This document shows, in pieces, positions 8,072-18,325 of a stretch of DNA of 18,461 bases (position 1 is its first letter; every line of letters begins with the position of its first letter). The DNA is taken from positions 1-18,461 of the forward strand of contig JAKZSU010000165.1 of assembly GCA_047517485.1 (NCBI GenBank), given 5' to 3'. The notes beneath the pieces were generated by a model. That model was not told where the DNA came from and searched no databases. It worked only from the letters and a program-made list of their open reading frames with translations. The stretch comes from JAKZSU01 sp047517485 (lineage in GTDB: Bacteria; Pseudomonadota; Alphaproteobacteria; UBA7887). Both the position numbers and the translations under genes were made by a program.

Positions 8072-8994
8072 CCCCGGTCGAGCAAGCCGCCGCACTGCTC
8101 TCCGAAGGCGGATTGGTGGCGTTCCCGACCGAGACGGTCTATGGGCTGGGCGCCGACGCCACCGATGACGCGGCGGTGGCGCGGATCTATGCCGCCAAGG
8201 CGCGGCCGCGCTTCAATCCGCTGATCCTGCATGTCGCCGATGCCGAGGCCGCGCGGGCGCTGGCGCAATTCGATCGCCGTGCCGAAAGCCTGGCGGCGCG
8301 TTTCTGGCCCGGCCCCCTCACCCTGGTTTTGCCGCGTCGCGACAACGCCAAGATTTCGTCGCTGGCCCTGGCCGGTCTCGATACGGTGGCGCTTAGAGTT
8401 CCCGGTCATACCCTGGCGCAGTCCATTTTGCGCGCCGTCGCACGGCCGATCGCCGCGCCGAGCGCCAATCGCTCGGGTCTGATCAGCCCGACCACCGCCG
8501 ATCACGTCGCCGCCGACCTGGGCGACGCGGTGGATTTGATCGTCGATGGCGGGGCCTGTCCGGTCGGCGTGGAATCGACCATTGTCGATCTCACGGTAGA
8601 GCCGGCGCGCCTGCTCAGACCGGGTGGGGTGACGGCGGCGGATATCGAAACCGCGATCCGCGGCATCGTCGTCGATGACGGCAGCGATGCCGAGCCAAAG
8701 GCGCCAGGCCGCCTCGCCCGCCACTACGCGCCAAAGACGCGACTACGCCTGGATGCGGAGGCGGTGGTCGGCAATGAAGCGCTGCTCGCCTTCGGCCCCG
8801 ACCCGCTTACCGGCGCAGTGGCGACCGCGAATTTGAGCCCGACCGGTGACCTCAACGAAGCAGCCGCAAACCTGTTCGCCATGCTGCACGACCTCGACGC
8901 CAGCGGCGCGGCCGCGATCGCCACCATGCCGATCCCCGACACCGGCCTCGGCGCCGCGATCAACGATCGCCTGCGACGCGCGGCGGCGGGCTGA
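8068..8994 (+). CDS. tsaC: L-threonylcarbamoyladenylate synthase (TsaC/Sua5)
   Basis: This enzyme makes threonylcarbamoyl-AMP from threonine, bicarbonate and ATP, the first step of the t6A37 modification of ANN-decoding tRNAs. The YrdC domain covers about 1-185: PTETVYGLG at 20-28, KARPRFNPL near 44, SANRSG near 135 and the STIVDL strand near 171. A linker (PGRLARHYAPKTRL near 213) leads to a C-terminal Sua5 domain to residue 308, so this is the long Sua5 form, not the short TsaC. The ATG at 8068 overlaps the aminotransferase stop by 4 nt. It is a housekeeping gene carried in an otherwise accessory-looking operon. Confidence 0.93.
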   Translation: MTPVEQAAALLSEGGLVAFPTETVYGLGADATDDAAVARIYAAKARPRFNPLILHVADAEAARALAQFDRRAESLAARFWPGPLTLVLPRRDNAKISSLALAGLDTVALRVPGHTLAQSILRAVARPIAAPSANRSGLISPTTADHVAADLGDAVDLIVDGGACPVGVESTIVDLTVEPARLLRPGGVTAADIETAIRGIVVDDGSDAEPKAPGRLARHYAPKTRLRLDAEAVVGNEALLAFGPDPLTGAVATANLSPTGDLNEAAANLFAMLHDLDASGAAAIATMPIPDTGLGAAINDRLRRAAAG

Positions 8995-9039
8995 CCCGCC
9001 GCCCTTGCCCGGCTTTCGGCTATGGGCTACATCCGGGCG

Positions 9040-10470
9040 ATGACCGCTACCGCACTCACGGACATCGACGCGCTTGCCGCGCGCTTTCGGGCGTTGGTCG
9101 GCGACGCCGGCTGCGTGACCGATGCCGAACGGATCGCGCCACATCTGATCGACCAGCGCGACAAGTATCACGGCAAGGCCTCGATCCTGCTGCGGCCCGC
9201 CAATACGGCGGAAGTCTCGGCGGTGGTCCGGCTCTGCGCCGAGCAGCGGCTGGCGATCGTGCCGCAAGGCGGCAATACCTCGATGGTCGGCGGCTCGGTG
9301 CCGCACGCCCACGGCCAGGAGATCATCCTCAACACCTCGCGGCTAAAGCGGATTCGCGCCATCGATCCGGTGAACTATACGCTGTGCGCCGAGGCCGGCT
9401 GCGTCCTCGCCGATCTGCAGGCGGCCGCGGCCGACGCCGACCGCCTGCTGCCGCTCAGCCTCGCGGCGGAAGGCAGTTGCGAGATCGGCGGCAACCTGTC
9501 GACTAACGCCGGCGGCACCAACGTGCTGCGCTACGGCATGGCGCGCGACCAGGTCCTCGGGCTCGAGGTGGTGTTGGCCGACGGCACGATCTGGGACGGA
9601 CTGCGGAGCTTACGCAAGGACAATACCGGTTACGACCTCAAGCACCTGTTCGTCGGCGCCGAGGGAACGCTCGGCATTATCACCGCCGCCGTGCTCAAGC
9701 TGGCATCAAAACCGCGCGACGTGAAAACCGCCTGGGTGGCGATCCCCGACGCCGACGCGGCGCTCGCTTTATTGATCCGAGCGCGTGAAGCGAGTGGCGA
9801 CGCGGTGACCGCGTTCGAGCTCGTCTCGCGCCGCTGCGTCGAGTTCGTAACCCGCAACATTCCCGCCGTCACCGACCCGCTGGGCGGGCGCCATGACTGG
9901 CATGTGTTGATCGAGATGTCCTCTTCAGCTGTCGACTCGGGTCTGGACGTCGTCATGGAGCGCTTGTTCGAGAGCGCGATCGCCGACGGCCTGGTGCTCG
10001 ACGGCACAATCGCCGCGAGCGACGCACAAGCCAAGAACCTGTGGGGTTTGCGCGAATATATTTCCGAAGCGCAGAAGCCCGAGGGCGGTAGTATCAAACA
10101 TGATGTCTCGGTGCCTGTGAGCAGCGTTCCCGACTTCCTCCGCCGCGCCGATGCGATCACCGAAGCCACCATCCCCGGCGCCCGGCCGGTGACGTTCGGC
10201 CATGCCGGCGACGGCAATATTCATTACAATGTCACCCAGCCCGAGGGCGCCGACAAGGCCGCGTTTCTCGGCGAATGGGAGCGACTGAACGACGCGATCC
10301 ACGATCTGGTGCATGAGATGGGCGGCAGTTTTTCCGCCGAGCACGGGATCGGCCAGCTCAAGCGCGCGGCCTTGAAAAAGTATCGCCCGGCAATCGAGGT
10401 CGACATGATGCGCCGGCTCAAGGCAACGTTCGACCCGCTCGGAATCATGAACCCGGGCAAAGTGATTTAA
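9040..10470 (+). CDS. FAD-linked D-2-hydroxyacid dehydrogenase (D2HGDH/GlcD type)
   Basis: This flavoprotein oxidises a D-2-hydroxyacid (2-hydroxyglutarate, lactate or glycolate in known relatives) and passes electrons to a carrier. From ATG 9040 it is 476 residues; ATG 9022 in the same frame would add six, and neither has a good Shine-Dalgarno. The PCMH FAD domain holds PQGGNTSMVGGSVP near 75, GGNLSTNAGGTNVLRYG near 149 and VGAEGTLGI near 202. The C-terminal FAD-oxidase domain has KHDVSVPVS, TFGHAGDGNIHYNV, SAEHGIG and the ending DPLGIMNPGKV. The HAGDGNIH histidines are the metal-site signature of D-2-hydroxyglutarate-type enzymes. It may also take the hydroxyacid released by the sugar-acid route at the left, but that link is inference. 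Confidence 0.88.
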   Translation: MTATALTDIDALAARFRALVGDAGCVTDAERIAPHLIDQRDKYHGKASILLRPANTAEVSAVVRLCAEQRLAIVPQGGNTSMVGGSVPHAHGQEIILNTSRLKRIRAIDPVNYTLCAEAGCVLADLQAAAADADRLLPLSLAAEGSCEIGGNLSTNAGGTNVLRYGMARDQVLGLEVVLADGTIWDGLRSLRKDNTGYDLKHLFVGAEGTLGIITAAVLKLASKPRDVKTAWVAIPDADAALALLIRAREASGDAVTAFELVSRRCVEFVTRNIPAVTDPLGGRHDWHVLIEMSSSAVDSGLDVVMERLFESAIADGLVLDGTIAASDAQAKNLWGLREYISEAQKPEGGSIKHDVSVPVSSVPDFLRRADAITEATIPGARPVTFGHAGDGNIHYNVTQPEGADKAAFLGEWERLNDAIHDLVHEMGGSFSAEHGIGQLKRAALKKYRPAIEVDMMRRLKATFDPLGIMNPGKVI

Positions 10471-10492
10471 CCCTCGTTTCTCAGGTGACGTC

Positions 10493-11431
10493 ATGTTGCG
10501 TTTTGCGATGCTGATCACGTTGACTTGTGGTTCCTTGTGGATCGGTCCCGCGACCGCCGAACCCGTCTTTGTCCCGGGCAGTCGCGTCGGCTTGGTGCCG
10601 CCTCCGGGCTTCGTCCCAAGCGATACGTTCACCGGATTTATCGACGTTGGAGTGAGCGGCAGCATACTGATCGTTGAAATGCCGGCGGAAGCATACGACG
10701 AGGTCTCTGGCCTGTCCGACGCCGCCTGGGCCTCAAAAGAAATCACGGTCCTGTCGAGAATGGCGGTGCGTATCGACGGCGTGCCCGCGGTATTGTTAAA
10801 AGGTCGGCAAGTCAATTCCGGAATAACTTTCGAGAAATGGATTGCGATCATCGACTTCGACGACTTCACCGCGCTGGTCACAGCACAAATACCCGCACCC
10901 GTACCGGGAGAGCTCCAGGCCGCGATCGACGACTCCCTGACAACGATCGAAAGCCTGGCGGCCTTGACCGTTGGCGAACAAGTCGCCGCGTTGCCGTTCA
11001 CAATCCAGTCGACCGACACCATGCGTGTCCTGCGGGTGCTGGCGGGAAACACCATCATTCTGACTCGCGGACCCAAAGATATCGTGGAGGTGGCGGAGCA
11101 ACCGTTACTGGTCATCACGCGGTCCTTTGCCAGAGAGTCGACGGTGGCATTGACGGCCGAGACCGTCTCCAGACATGCGATCACGTCTATCGCCAGTGTG
11201 GAACACGTCACCATCGAACATAGCGGCACTGTCCGATTTGCCGGCGGTGACGGCTTCGAGATCGTCGCGCGAGCGCGGGCAACCAAGACCAAAGAACCGG
11301 TTGCCATTGTTCAGTGGGTGAGGATGCTGGGCGATGACTATCTGCGGATCGTCGGCATTTCGGGCGCGGCGAACTTCCCGGCTGACTTTACGGTTTTCCG
11401 CACGATCCGCGATAGCGTCCAGGCGAAGTGA
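10493..11431 (+). CDS. Exported protein of unknown function
   Basis: I do not recognise a named family. The 312-residue product has a Sec signal peptide (M1 to about A22, hydrophobic LITLTCGSLWIG, cleavage likely after ATA) and no further membrane segment, so it should be periplasmic. The mature start (PVFVPGSRVGLVPPPGF), followed by alternating beta-strand-like hydrophobic segments with few cysteines, recalls PsbP/Mog1-like small beta-rich exported proteins, possibly as two repeats (about 23-160 and 165-312); that is a weak impression. Codons are less GC-biased than in its neighbours. AGGTGA lies 6 nt before the ATG. It sits 22 nt after the FAD enzyme and 17 nt before the acyl-CoA dehydrogenase, so it is probably in the same transcript. 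Confidence 0.75.
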   Translation: MLRFAMLITLTCGSLWIGPATAEPVFVPGSRVGLVPPPGFVPSDTFTGFIDVGVSGSILIVEMPAEAYDEVSGLSDAAWASKEITVLSRMAVRIDGVPAVLLKGRQVNSGITFEKWIAIIDFDDFTALVTAQIPAPVPGELQAAIDDSLTTIESLAALTVGEQVAALPFTIQSTDTMRVLRVLAGNTIILTRGPKDIVEVAEQPLLVITRSFARESTVALTAETVSRHAITSIASVEHVTIEHSGTVRFAGGDGFEIVARARATKTKEPVAIVQWVRMLGDDYLRIVGISGAANFPADFTVFRTIRDSVQAK

Positions 11432-11448
11432 TTTAGAGGAGTCCGACC

Positions 11449-13241
<1,793 letters not shown>

Positions 13242-13245
<4 letters not shown>

Positions 13246-14252
13246 TACGCGACCGGCCGGCCCTCGATGGTGTAGCCGGGATCGATGAAGCCGTGTGTCG
13301 AGTTGTGGCCTTGCGGCACCAACGAGTCGATCAGCGCCTCGTCCTCCGCCGTCCACTGGTGCGCAAAGGTGCCGAGATAATCCTTCATTTGCGCCACCGT
13401 GCGCGGCCCGGCGATCGCCGCGGTGATGAACGGGTTGGCCAGCACCCAATTGACCGCGAACTGGGCCGGGGTCATGCCGCGCGCCTCGGCATGCGCGACC
13501 ACGGTTTGCGCCAAGCGCAACGAGTCCTCGCGGAACTCGGTCTGCATCATGCGGACATCGGCACGCCCCGCCCGGGTACCCTTGCGCGGCTTCTCGCCTG
13601 GCTTGTACTTGCCGGTCAGCACCCCACGCGCCACCGGGCTGTAGGGCACCACGCCCATGCCGTAGTGCTCGCACGCCTTCAACACCTCGTTCTCGGGGGT
13701 GCGGTTGAAGGCGTTGTAATACGGCTGGCTGACGATCGGCCGATCAACGCCGATTTGATCGCACAGTCGCGCCACCTCGGCATGGCGCCAGGCGCGGAAA
13801 TTGGACAGGCCGAAATAGCGCACCTTGCCGGCGCGGATCGCATCGCCCATCGCGGACACCGATTCTTCCAGCGCAGTGTCCAAATCCTCGCGGTGGAAAT
13901 AAAAGATATCGACGTGATCGGTCCCCAGCCGCTTGAGCGACGCGTCGAGCTGGTGGGCGATCCAGCGTCGCGTCAGGCCGGCTTTGTTGTGCGCCTCGGC
14001 ATCGAATTGGTTGCCGACCTTGGTCGCCAGGATCCAACCCGCCCGCTGGCGCTTGATCGCGCGCCCGACGACTTTCTCGGTCGTGCCGAAGTTATAGACG
14101 TCGGCGGTGTCGATGAAGTTGATCCCGGCATCGCGGGCCATGTCGCAAATGCGTTTCGAGGTCTTCTCGTCGGTCACCCCGCCGAACAACATGGTGCCGA
14201 GACAGAGCCGCGAGACGGTGAGCCCGCTGCGGCCCAGTTTTTGATATTCCAT
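13242..14252 (-). CDS. Aldo/keto reductase
   Basis: This 336-residue protein is a TIM-barrel NADPH-dependent oxidoreductase acting on aldehydes or ketones. The catalytic tetrad is D48 and Y53 (FIDTADVY), K78 (ATKVG) and H120 (YFH); the cofactor region is visible as GLSNFRAW near 153 and AIAGPRTVAQM near 285. It belongs to the bacterial YajO/Tas-like group rather than to a characterised pathway enzyme. It is the last gene of the minus-strand CoA operon, 8 nt after the hydrolase, with AGAGGA before the ATG. It may reduce a carbonyl product of that pathway; this is inference. Confidence 0.88.
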
Positions 14253-14260
14253 GGATTCCT

Positions 14261-15154
14261 CTAGTCGGCTAAGAATTCTCGAGTCAGGGCCAGAAAATCG
14301 TCGAGCCGATCATGGTGCACCCAGTGACCGGCGCCCGCGAAATTTTCCACCCGTGCGTTCTCGAAGAAAGCCGCGCGGCCGTCCTCGTTGGGATCGCTCG
14401 CCCAGCTTTCGGTGCCACGCACGTGGAGCACCGGACAAGTGATCTTCGACCAAAGTTCGTGCACCTGATCCTCGTTGAGACCGGTTTGGGTGAACACCCG
14501 GACGTAATTGTCGAACTTCCAACTGAACGTGCCGTCCTCGTTCTGGTTGACCCCGTGGACGGTCAGATGACGCGCCTGCTCGGGCGACAGATGCGGATTT
14601 TCGTCCTGCATCCGTTGGAACGCCTCCTCGACACTCGGATAGCGCCGCGGCAGCCGGCCCGACAGCTTGCGGATGGTATCGACCCAACCGACCAAGCGCT
14701 CGTCGAGCGATTTCGCGTAGTGTTTCTTGAGCATCGTCGGCGACGGACCGGCACCCTCGATCGCCACCAATTTCTTGACCTTGTCGGGATAGAGCCCGGC
14801 GTATTGCAGGCTGATCATGCCGCCGAGCGAGTGACTGACGATGGTCACCGGGGTGAGCTGGGTCTGATGCAGCAATTGCGCGATGTCGTAGACATAGTCG
14901 ATCAGCTCGTAGGAGCCGCCGATCATCCATTGCGAGTCGCCGTGGCCGCGCAGATCCGGCGCGATGATGTGATAGTCGTGGCGCAACGCCTGCGCCACCC
15001 AGTCCCAATTGCGGCAGTGATCGCGACCGCCGTGGACCAGCAGCAACGGCGGCGCGCCCTCGTTACCCCAATCGACGTAATGCAGCCGTAGACGCTGCGA
15101 GAAGTAGGTGTGCGAGGTCGGTCCGGGCTGGTCGGTCATGGCGCGGCCGGTCAT
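14261..15154 (-). CDS. Alpha/beta hydrolase
   Basis: This 297-residue alpha/beta-fold hydrolase carries LLVHGGRDHCRNW at 38-50 (oxyanion loop), DLRGHGDSQW near 67-76, the nucleophile S109 in SHSLGG and the histidine H277 in GAGHWVHH; the acid is probably E249 or D254. It has no signal peptide, so it is cytosolic. The ATG at 15154 overlaps the preceding stop as ATGA; an in-frame ATG at 15139 (MTDQPG) is the alternative. In this operon it could be a thioesterase-, ester- or C-C-hydrolase-like step, but the family is too broad to choose. Confidence 0.87.
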   Translation of the reverse strand: MTGRAMTDQPGPTSHTYFSQRLRLHYVDWGNEGAPPLLLVHGGRDHCRNWDWVAQALRHDYHIIAPDLRGHGDSQWMIGGSYELIDYVYDIAQLLHQTQLTPVTIVSHSLGGMISLQYAGLYPDKVKKLVAIEGAGPSPTMLKKHYAKSLDERLVGWVDTIRKLSGRLPRRYPSVEEAFQRMQDENPHLSPEQARHLTVHGVNQNEDGTFSWKFDNYVRVFTQTGLNEDQVHELWSKITCPVLHVRGTESWASDPNEDGRAAFFENARVENFAGAGHWVHHDRLDDFLALTREFLAD

Positions 15155-15990
15155 GCGACGGTGATCGCGGCACGCATCGCCACCGCGCCGTCGGCGTCGA
15201 CCGCCCAGGCTTCGATCCCGCTGTCTGTCGGCGCCGCCTCGAGGGTCAGATCACGTCCGGCATAGACCGGGCGGAGGGCGCGGAAACGAACGCCAGTCAA
15301 TTGTTTTGAAGGTTGTTCGCGGGCGATCAGGTCGAGCAGCAAGGTCGCGGTCAACGGCCCGTGCACGATCAGACCCTCGTAGCCCTCTTCGCCAGTGACA
15401 TAGGGATGATCGTAGTGAATACGGTGGCCGTTGTAGGTCAGCGCGGAATAGCGATACAGCATGACCTCGTCAGGGGTAAGTCGGCGGCGCCAGACCGCCG
15501 CCATCGGCGGCGCCTGCGGCTCGGGCCCGGCGGCGCCCGGGGCGGCGGGGGCGCGATAGACGATGTCGTGCCATTCCTCGAGCGCGAGACCGTCCTCGCC
15601 GGAATATTGGTGATGGACGGTGACGAAGGCGAGCGGGCCTTGGCGGCCTTGCTTCTGGTCGATCTTCACCACCTCGGAGTCGCGGCGCGCGCGTTCGCCG
15701 ACCTTGAGCGGTCGGTGAAAAGCCAAGCGGTTGCCGGCCCACATGCGACGCGGCAAGTCGATGGGGGGGAGAAATTCGCCGCGCGATTCATGGCCGTCGG
15801 TGCCCAGCGCCGACTGGCGCGCGGTATTGGCGAAGTACATCCAATGCCAACCCGGCGGCAAGTCGCCATCGTCGCCGGGCCCGGACTCGTAATCCAGCAT
15901 CGCCGCCATCCCGGCGGCCTGGAACGGCGCGATCAAATCGCGGCTCTCTCGCGTTCGGCCGATCCAGTCGTTCACGCTCGCGTCGGTCAT
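15151..15990 (-). CDS. HTD2/MaoC-type acyl-CoA hydratase
   Basis: This 279-residue protein is a double hotdog hydratase of the FAS1-like/HTD2 group, which adds water to or removes it from enoyl-CoA. The N-terminal hotdog includes WHWMYFANTARQSALGTDGH (48-67) and LPRRMWAGNRLAFHRPLKVGE (79-99); the C-terminal hotdog has YSALTYNGHRIHYDHPY at 181-197, with likely catalytic H192 and D194, and GLIVHGPLTATLLLDL. This layout is shared with mesaconyl-C4-CoA and 3-methylfumaryl-CoA hydratases and with mitochondrial HTD2. Start and stop both overlap the neighbours by 4 nt, so it is tightly coupled with the CoA-transferase and hydrolase. Its substrate is probably a branched or dicarboxylic enoyl-CoA; this is inference. 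Confidence 0.87.
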   Translation of the reverse strand: MTDASVNDWIGRTRESRDLIAPFQAAGMAAMLDYESGPGDDGDLPPGWHWMYFANTARQSALGTDGHESRGEFLPPIDLPRRMWAGNRLAFHRPLKVGERARRDSEVVKIDQKQGRQGPLAFVTVHHQYSGEDGLALEEWHDIVYRAPAAPGAAGPEPQAPPMAAVWRRRLTPDEVMLYRYSALTYNGHRIHYDHPYVTGEEGYEGLIVHGPLTATLLLDLIAREQPSKQLTGVRFRALRPVYAGRDLTLEAAPTDSGIEAWAVDADGAVAMRAAITVA

Positions 15991-17108
15991 CGGGCAAACT
16001 CCGCACGTATTTTTTCAGAATGCTCGCCGAGCCGGGGCACCGGCCGGTAGCTGTCGTCGGCGCCTTCGACCACGACCGGCGGCGCGATTACGTCGACCGG
16101 GCCGGACTGCGCCTCATAGCGAATGGTTCTAAGCTGAGGGTGCGCCGCGAGATCCTCGACATCGTTGAGCGCGCCGCAGGCGATGCGCGCCGCGCGCAAC
16201 CGGTCCATGAGTTCGTCGCGGTCCCATAGGCCGAAGCATTCGGCGATAACCGCATCCAACGCTGGGCGGTTTTCCACCCGCTTGACCGGGTCGCAAAATT
16301 TCAGGTCGGTCGCCATATCCGGGCGCTCGAGCACTTGTTCGCACAGCATCACCCATTCGCGCTCGTTCTGGATCGAGATCAGCACCTGGCGCCCGTCCCT
16401 GGCGGCAAACGCGCCATAGGGCGCGACCGAGGGATGGCTAAGCCCGATACGCGGCGGCGCCGCCCCGCCATAGACCTGGTAGAGATACGGCACGTTCATC
16501 CAGTCGGCCATGCCACCGAACAGCGACACCGAGAGGCCGGCGCCTTCGCCGCTTCGTTCGCGCGCGTAAAGCGCCTGGAGAATACCGTTGTGCGCGTTCA
16601 TCCCGGCGGCGATGTCGCATACCGAGACCCCCACCCGGCTCGCGGCCTCGGCGTCGCCGGTGACCGAACACAGTCCGGTCTCGGCCTGGACGAGGAGATC
16701 ATAGGCTTTCATGTCGCGATACGGCCCGTCCTCGCCATAGCCGGATATGTCGCAGGTAATCAGCCGCGGATTGCTCGCGCGCATCGCCTCCGAGCCGACA
16801 CCAGCGCGCGCCGCGGCGCCCGGCGCCAGGTTCTGTATATAGACATCTGATTTCGAAATTATATTTTGTAATACAGTAAGATCACGTGGTTGTTTGATAT
16901 CTAGGATTAACGACTCCTTGCCCCGATTGAGCCACACGAAATAGGCGCTGTCACCGTTCACCTTGCGATCGTAGGCGCGCGCGAAATCGCCGCCTTCGCG
17001 CTCGATCTTGATCACCCGCGCGCCGGCATCGGCAAGCCGCGAGGAACAAAACGGCGCGGCGACCGCCTGCTCGAGGGTGACCACGAGGAGTCCGTCCAAG
17101 GCGCCCAC
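15987..17108 (-). CDS. Class III CoA-transferase (CaiB/BaiF family)
   Basis: This 373-residue enzyme moves CoA between carboxylic acids. The start is GTG at 17108, one nucleotide after the acyl-CoA dehydrogenase stop. Signatures are MGALDGLLVVTLEQAVAAPF, ADAGARVIKIE at 26-36, ISGYGEDGPY at 121-130 and the catalytic aspartate D137 in AYDLLVQAETG, followed by VCDIAAGMNAHNGILQAL. It probably activates the free acid that the operon degrades, using a recycled CoA donor. Codons for residues about 65-93 are strikingly AT-rich (about 30% GC over 84 bp) while the protein sequence stays normal for the family. Confidence 0.9.
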   Translation of the reverse strand: MGALDGLLVVTLEQAVAAPFCSSRLADAGARVIKIEREGGDFARAYDRKVNGDSAYFVWLNRGKESLILDIKQPRDLTVLQNIISKSDVYIQNLAPGAAARAGVGSEAMRASNPRLITCDISGYGEDGPYRDMKAYDLLVQAETGLCSVTGDAEAASRVGVSVCDIAAGMNAHNGILQALYARERSGEGAGLSVSLFGGMADWMNVPYLYQVYGGAAPPRIGLSHPSVAPYGAFAARDGRQVLISIQNEREWVMLCEQVLERPDMATDLKFCDPVKRVENRPALDAVIAECFGLWDRDELMDRLRAARIACGALNDVEDLAAHPQLRTIRYEAQSGPVDVIAPPVVVEGADDSYRPVPRLGEHSEKIRAEFAR

Positions 17109-17109
17109 T

Positions 17110-18312
17110 TCAGTAGGACCGCGGCATGCCGAGCACGTGCTGGCCGATATAGGCGAGGATCATGTTGGTCGAAATCGGCGCCACCTGATAGAGCCGGGCC
17201 TCGCGGAATTTGCGTTCGATATCGTATTCCTCGGCGAAGCCGTAGCCGCCATGGGTTTGCATGCACGCCTCGCCCGCCGCCCACGCCGCCTCGGAAGCGA
17301 GCAGTTTCGCCATATTGGCCTCGGGGCCGCACGGTCGACCGGCCTCGAACAGGGCGATCGCCTTGCGCACCATCATTTCCGCCGCGTCGGTCTGCGCGTG
17401 CGCCCGCGCCAAGGGGAATTGGATACCCTGATTGCGACCGATCGGCGCGCCGAACACCACGCGCTGGTTGGCATACGCGGTGGCGCGCTCGATAAAGTAT
17501 CGCGCGTCGCCGATCGATTCCGCCGCGATCAGGGTCCGCTCGGCATTCATGCCGTCGAGGATATAGCTGAAACCCTCGCCCTCCTCGCCGATCAGCGAGT
17601 CGGCGGGAATCGACAGATCTTCGAAGAAGATTTCCGTCGTCGCGTGATTGATCATCGTCCGGATTGGCCGGATGGTGAGGCCATTGCCGACCGCGTCGCG
17701 CATGTCGATGAGGAAAACCGACAGTCCGTGGCGCCGCGATTTCACCTCGTCGAGCGGCGTGGTGCGCGCCAACAGCAGCATCAGATCGGAATGCTCGGCG
17801 CGGCTGGTCCAGACTTTCTGGCCGTTGACCACATAGCGATCGTTGCCGTCGCGTACCGCGACCGTGCGCAGTTGGGTGGTGTCGGACCCGGTGGTCGGTT
17901 CGGTCACGGCGAACGCCTGAAGCCGTAACGCGCCACTGGCAATTCCCGGAAGATACAGGGTCTTCTGCGCCGCCGAGCCATGCCGCAGGACGGTTCCCAT
18001 AATGTACATCTGGGCATGGCACGCGGCGCCGTTGCATCCCGCATGATGAATTTCCTCGAGGATCGCCGCGGCGGCGCCGATCGGCAATCCGCTGCCGCCG
18101 TATTCCTCGGGAATCAGCGCCGCCAAATAGCCCGCTTTGGTCAGGGCGACGACGAATTCGGTCGGATAGGCGCGCTCACGATCGCGCTCGCGCCAATATT
18201 CGCCGGGATATTCGGCGCATAGCGCACGTACACCTTCGCGAATTTCAGGATAGGTCTCGCCGAGCGAGACGGATACGGAAGCCAATTCGCCGGCCGGGTG
18301 GATTTCGCTCAT
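17110..18312 (-). CDS. Acyl-CoA dehydrogenase, first gene of CoA operon
   Basis: This 400-residue FAD acyl-CoA dehydrogenase oxidises a CoA thioester to the enoyl form. ATG 18312 (MSEIHP) is preferred over GTG 18318 because the upstream codons add nothing typical. Visible blocks are LIPEEYGGSGLP near 67, AFAVTEPTTGSDTTQLRT at 133-150, VNGQKVWTSRAEHSD near 162, RVVFGAPIGRNQGIQFPLA near 284 and MQTHGGYGFAEEYDIERKFREARLYQ near 351. The usual catalytic glutamate after the last tyrosine is Q376 (LYQVAPIS). E258 in GMNAER sits where isovaleryl-CoA-type enzymes place their base. It heads a five-gene minus-strand operon. Only 13 nt separate its start from a suspected IS tip, so its native promoter may be lost. 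Confidence 0.9.
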   Translation of the reverse strand: MSEIHPAGELASVSVSLGETYPEIREGVRALCAEYPGEYWRERDRERAYPTEFVVALTKAGYLAALIPEEYGGSGLPIGAAAAILEEIHHAGCNGAACHAQMYIMGTVLRHGSAAQKTLYLPGIASGALRLQAFAVTEPTTGSDTTQLRTVAVRDGNDRYVVNGQKVWTSRAEHSDLMLLLARTTPLDEVKSRRHGLSVFLIDMRDAVGNGLTIRPIRTMINHATTEIFFEDLSIPADSLIGEEGEGFSYILDGMNAERTLIAAESIGDARYFIERATAYANQRVVFGAPIGRNQGIQFPLARAHAQTDAAEMMVRKAIALFEAGRPCGPEANMAKLLASEAAWAAGEACMQTHGGYGFAEEYDIERKFREARLYQVAPISTNMILAYIGQHVLGMPRSY

Positions 18313-18325
18313 GACCACTTCACAC

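Noticed and set aside
9925..11307. Long minus-strand open frame of 460 codons
   Set aside because: It runs antisense across two well-supported plus-strand genes, has serine/arginine-rich composition and no recognisable motif; it is a high-GC shadow frame.
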